From Desulfuromonadaceae bacterium GWC2_58_13 (lineage in GTDB: Bacteria; Desulfobacterota; Desulfuromonadia; Desulfuromonadales; Trichloromonadaceae): 7,664 bases of DNA. How positions within the stretch are numbered: position 1 is the stretch's first letter; each line of letters opens with the position of its first letter. Made by a program: the position numbers and the translations under genes. The DNA lies in the NCBI GenBank assembly GCA_001825565.1, contig MHXM01000125.1:10456-18119 (forward strand), written 5' to 3'. The notes under the pieces are model-generated. The model saw nothing but the letters and a program-made list of their open reading frames with translations. It did no database searches and had not been told where the DNA came from. Shown piece by piece: positions 5,546 to 7,664 of the stretch.

Positions 5546-5570
5546 AAAACTCCGCGCGCCTCGGAGTTTT
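5546..5570 (+). terminator. Terminator-like hairpin between slp and the aminotransferase
   Basis: AAAACTCCG (5546-5554) pairs perfectly with CGGAGTTTT (5562-5570) over loop CGCGCCT. The A-rich left flank and T-rich right arm make it readable on either strand. It may end the slp transcript, 154 bases after that stop codon, or act inside the aminotransferase leader. The T run is only four long, so its strength is uncertain. Confidence 0.55.
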
Positions 5571-5595
5571 GCCGACACCTCAACGGGGATAATCG

Positions 5596-6459
5596 ATGAG
5601 CTATGTGTTTTTAAATGGGGCATTCGTCAAGAGCGACGAAGCGATGGTTTCGGTTTTCGATCAGGGATTTTTGTACGGTGACGGCATCTTTGAAAGCTTT
5701 CGTTCCGTTGGCGATCGGCTGTACCAGTTTCCCCAGCATTTCAAGCGGCTGTTGCAATCGGCGGAGGCCCTTTGCTACCCGATTGCCTTCACCCAGCAGG
5801 AGCTGGAAAAGATCCTGCTGGAGTTGCGCGAAAAGAATCGCCTGAACGACGCCTATTACCGGGTCACCATCACCCGGGGCAAGGGGCAGATCGGTTTTCA
5901 GCGGGACATGGACAACGATCTGACCTGCCTGGTGATCGGCCGGGAATTTCAGGGTTTCGACAGCGCCTGTTACGACAACGGCATCAACCTGAACCTGGCC
6001 CGAACCCGAAGAAATGCCCCCGAAGCCATCAACCCCAAAATCAAATCGATCAGCAATCTCAACAGCCTTCTGGGCAAACTCGAAGCCCGGGCTTCGGGGG
6101 CCTTCGAGGTCATCATGCTGAACAACAAAGAGCAGATTTGCGAAGGCGCTTCGTCGAACATTTTCTGGACCAAGGATCAATGGGTTTTCACCCCCGACGC
6201 TTCCACCGGGCTGCTCGAAGGGGTGACCCGCTCGACCATCATGCGCCTCTGCGAAGAGAAAATGAATCTGCGGGTCATCACCGGCGAATTCAAGCTGCAG
6301 GATCTGAAATTCTCCGACGAGGTTTTCATTACCTCCACCTCGCTCGAAGTGATGCCGGTGGTCAGGGTGGGCGATTTCACCATCAACCAGGGGCGGGTTG
6401 GCCCCATCGCCAAAGGCCTTCGCGCAGAGCTTCATCGGGACATGGGAAAGCCGGAATGA
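5596..6459 (+). CDS. Class IV PLP-dependent aminotransferase (BCAT / D-amino acid transaminase / aminodeoxychorismate lyase family)
   Basis: A 287-residue fold-type IV PLP enzyme, normal length for the family. The N-terminus FLNGAFVKSDEAMVSVFDQG then FLYGDGIFESFR (25-36) is diagnostic. K150 in KIKSISNLNSLLGKLEA (148-164) is the expected Schiff-base lysine, and ICEGASSNIF (181-190) with E183 contacts the cofactor ring. Also visible are the YRVTITRG strand (88-95) and LLEGVTRSTIM (206-216). The family covers branched-chain aminotransferase (IlvE), D-amino acid transaminase and 4-amino-4-deoxychorismate lyase (PabC), and residues alone do not let me decide. The IKSISNLN context looks closer to the D-amino acid transaminase/PabC side than to IlvE, but this is weak. 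No ilv, pab or fol gene is adjacent. The start at 5596 is preceded by a weak GGGGA site at 5585-5589. The gene runs convergently into the HNH gene with a 30-base gap. Confidence 0.92.
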   Translation: MSYVFLNGAFVKSDEAMVSVFDQGFLYGDGIFESFRSVGDRLYQFPQHFKRLLQSAEALCYPIAFTQQELEKILLELREKNRLNDAYYRVTITRGKGQIGFQRDMDNDLTCLVIGREFQGFDSACYDNGINLNLARTRRNAPEAINPKIKSISNLNSLLGKLEARASGAFEVIMLNNKEQICEGASSNIFWTKDQWVFTPDASTGLLEGVTRSTIMRLCEEKMNLRVITGEFKLQDLKFSDEVFITSTSLEVMPVVRVGDFTINQGRVGPIAKGLRAELHRDMGKPE

Positions 6460-6489
6460 AGGGATGAAATACTCTCTCGCGACGCTCCC

Positions 6490-6858
6490 TCAGGATTTCT
6501 TGAACCGGTCACCGAGAGCCGCGAAGGGGGAGTGGGCGAGGGATGGCTTGTCCTGGCGCTCGGCAGGCGTGTCCATGCAACGCTGCTCCTGAATGCCACG
6601 GGTATGCTCGTGATCGTGGCAATAGAGGCACAAAAGTTCCCAGTTGCTGCCGTCGGGAGGATTGTTGTCGTGGTTGTGATCCCGGTGATGCACCGTCAAC
6701 TCGCGAAGTTTTTTGCCTTCAAATTCGCGAGTGCAGCGGCCGCAAACGTGGGGGAAGAGTTTCAGCGCCTTTTCCCGGTATCCGGCCTGACGAATCTGTT
6801 CTTCCTTGCGCATCTGGGCGATGAGCTGGTCGGCTTTAAGATCATTTGAATCGGTCAT
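6490..6858 (-). CDS. YajD-type HNH endonuclease-domain protein
   Basis: A 122-residue minus-strand protein with an HNH (beta-beta-alpha metal) nuclease domain. C39-GR-C42 and C77-LY-C80 form a structural zinc site; the catalytic motif is HHRDHNHDN (57-65), N72 and the HDHEH segment (81-85). Residues 1-35 are charged and helical, and 95-122 form a polar tail. The match is to the small E. coli YajD family, whose physiological substrate is unknown; other HNH proteins act in repair, restriction or phage biology. The start is supported by AGGAG six to seven bases upstream on the minus strand. It converges with the aminotransferase, and I see no terminator in the 30-base gap. Nothing nearby (no methylase, toxin, immunity or phage gene) suggests a defence role. 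Confidence 0.92.
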   Translation of the reverse strand: MTDSNDLKADQLIAQMRKEEQIRQAGYREKALKLFPHVCGRCTREFEGKKLRELTVHHRDHNHDNNPPDGSNWELLCLYCHDHEHTRGIQEQRCMDTPAERQDKPSLAHSPFAALGDRFKKS

Positions 6859-6889
6859 GAAATCTCCTGGGGCATTTTGTTTCCGGGCC

Positions 6890-6901
6890 TATCCGCGGAT
6901 A
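6890..6901. promoter_or_regulatory. Perfect 12-bp palindrome at the predicted HNH transcription start
   Basis: TATCCGCGGATA is its own reverse complement. On the minus strand it overlaps the last base of the predicted -10 and covers the predicted start point near 6894, a position typical of a repressor operator. No regulator gene is adjacent, so function is inferred from position alone. Confidence 0.35.
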
Positions 6902-6930
6902 ATCTATCAGTTAAGGCCGGAGAAGGGCAA
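6901..6930 (-). promoter_or_regulatory. Promoter candidate for the HNH gene
   Basis: On the minus strand, TTGCCC (6930-6925) and TAGATT (6906-6901) are separated by 18 bases; each matches consensus at four of six positions. The predicted start near 6894 leaves a leader of about 35 bases before the ATG at 6858. Confidence 0.4.
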
Positions 6931-7100
6931 GAGGGACTTTCTTTTCCGGCCGCAGGGGGGCAGGATCGAGGAATCCCCATGGCCGATTGAACGAGGTTCC
7001 GCGAAACGCATCCTGAGCGTTGAGAACCGTCCCCTCCAGCTTCCTCCCCTGTAAAAAATAAGAAACGCAAACCACATTTAACAGAACCAAAATATTGGGC

Positions 7101-7109
7101 TGCTACACT
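7101..7109 (+). promoter_or_regulatory. Extended -10 promoter candidate for the 114-residue protein gene
   Basis: TGCTACACT carries a TGn extension and -10 TACACT (7104-7109). The nearest -35-like sequence, TTAACA (7078-7083), is 20 bases away. The surrounding A/T-rich tract (7053-7096) contrasts with the GC-rich neighbourhood, as promoters often do. The predicted start near 7116 leaves a leader of about 29 bases. Confidence 0.45.
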
Positions 7110-7144
7110 CCCTTCTGAAAAATCAACCAATAAGGGAGGAACCT

Positions 7145-7489
7145 ATGTATTTAATGGAAGCGCTGGCCGTACTGGTGAAAGACTGGCAGGAAAAACTAAA
7201 GGCCGGGCAGGCAACAACCCCGCTGGACGAGGTCGTTCAAACCCTGGGCGGAAAAATGCATCGATGGATCATCCCGGAGCTGACTCCGGTGATGGTCGCG
7301 GATCTGATCATGGGCAATCTGGAAGAAATGGGGATGATCGAGGTTGCCGGGGAAAAAGTCGGAGAGTTTCAAACGTCGGCCGATTTATTGTCGGATTTGA
7401 ACCTTCACGACTTTCTGGGGGAGTTGGGGGGAGAAAATTCAAGGACCGGGCGGAATTATGATAATCACGATCATGTCGCGATTCCATAA
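7145..7489 (+). CDS. Uncharacterised 114-residue protein
   Basis: I do not recognise this protein. It is supported as a gene by a strong GGGAGGA ribosome binding site at 7134-7140, four bases before the ATG, and by a promoter candidate upstream; a second in-frame ATG at 7154 is spaced less well. It is acidic and probably cytoplasmic, with no signal peptide, membrane span or cysteine. Residues 1-35 look like an amphipathic helix and linker; 45-75 (ELTPVMVADLIMGNLEEMGM, then IEVAGEKVGEF) have the helix-then-hairpin look of a winged-helix domain, but this is only an impression. Residues 80-96 are Leu/Asp-rich, and the last 18 residues (from E97) are polar and look disordered. It stands alone: the upstream gene is divergent and no gene follows within the window. 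Confidence 0.7.
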   Translation: MYLMEALAVLVKDWQEKLKAGQATTPLDEVVQTLGGKMHRWIIPELTPVMVADLIMGNLEEMGMIEVAGEKVGEFQTSADLLSDLNLHDFLGELGGENSRTGRNYDNHDHVAIP

Positions 7490-7664
7490 CCGGGCAGAGC
7501 AGGGACGGTAGGCGTGCCCTCCGGACTTCCGTGGGGTCTTGCTGCAAATATGCGAAATGGCTCAGGAAAAAGAGGGCTCCGCGAACATCTTCCCACAAGC
7601 GTTTTGAAGGGTTCTCCCTTGGGCGGATTTATCTGTTCCGCCGATTTGACAGAACTCGGGAATG
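7490..7664. other. Terminal non-coding stretch with an inverted repeat and a -35-like box
   Basis: I find no supported gene in these last 175 bases. An inverted repeat GGCGGA (7622-7627) / TCCGCC (7637-7642) with a nine-base spacer is followed by TTGACA (7646-7651). Any -10 would lie beyond the window edge. A small hairpin AAGGG/CCCTT at 7607-7620 lacks a T tract. No convincing terminator for the preceding gene is seen. Confidence 0.3.

Noticed and set aside
5611..6435. 274-residue minus-strand frame opposite the aminotransferase, and a 231-residue plus-strand frame at 5772-6467
   Set aside because: Both are shadows of the class IV aminotransferase, whose motifs are intact; the alternative translations are rich in Arg, Gly and Gln and resemble no family.
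6490..6858. HNH gene as part of a restriction, toxin or phage defence module
   Set aside because: No methyltransferase, immunity, integrase or phage gene is adjacent, and the protein matches the stand-alone YajD type.

Overview
This looks like an ordinary housekeeping stretch of a GC-rich Gram-negative chromosome. The gene set points to a deltaproteobacterium of the Desulfuromonadales/Geobacter type (Desulfobacterota): the end of a primary sigma factor followed by a CAT tRNA, a Nif3-like/zinc-ribbon gene pair, a type A RNase P RNA, a YkgJ-type cysteine protein, a large LOG-like protein and an Slp-family lipoprotein. That taxonomic call is inference from gene content and was not checked by alignment.

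Layout: positions 2-424 encode the C-terminal 140 residues of RpoD. A near-consensus sigma-70 promoter (431-459) then drives a tRNA with anticodon CAT (476-551), which I read as tRNA-Ile2 rather than elongator tRNA-Met, and a strong intrinsic terminator follows (611-645). A Nif3-like metal protein (666-1796) and a coiled-coil zinc-ribbon protein of the FlgZ/CdsZ family (1857-2567) form a likely operon leading into rnpB (about 2605-3000) and a 14-bp terminator hairpin (3012-3049). A YkgJ-type cysteine-cluster protein starts only 12 bases later (3062-3607). A LOG-like nucleotide phosphoribohydrolase (3673-4728) and an Slp-like outer-membrane lipoprotein with a Tyr/Pro/Trp-rich tail (4817-5392) each have their own promoter candidate. 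A class IV PLP aminotransferase (5596-6459) converges on a minus-strand YajD-type HNH nuclease (6858 back to 6490). A 286-bp divergent region with promoter candidates in both directions separates the nuclease from a 114-residue protein I do not recognise (7145-7489). The last 175 bases hold no gene that I can support.

How the parts relate: several products touch RNA or translation (RNase P RNA, the tRNA, perhaps the zinc-ribbon protein). Otherwise the genes look like independent single-gene transcription units rather than one pathway. I see no mobile element, CRISPR array, phage gene or defence cassette, and I do not think the window holds a new multi-gene system. The points most worth a second look are terminators sitting almost on top of the start codons of downstream genes, the aromatic tail of the lipoprotein, the unrecognised 114-residue protein, the identity of the CAT tRNA, a perfect palindrome at the predicted start of the HNH transcript, and a recurring GCTA-type -10 element.
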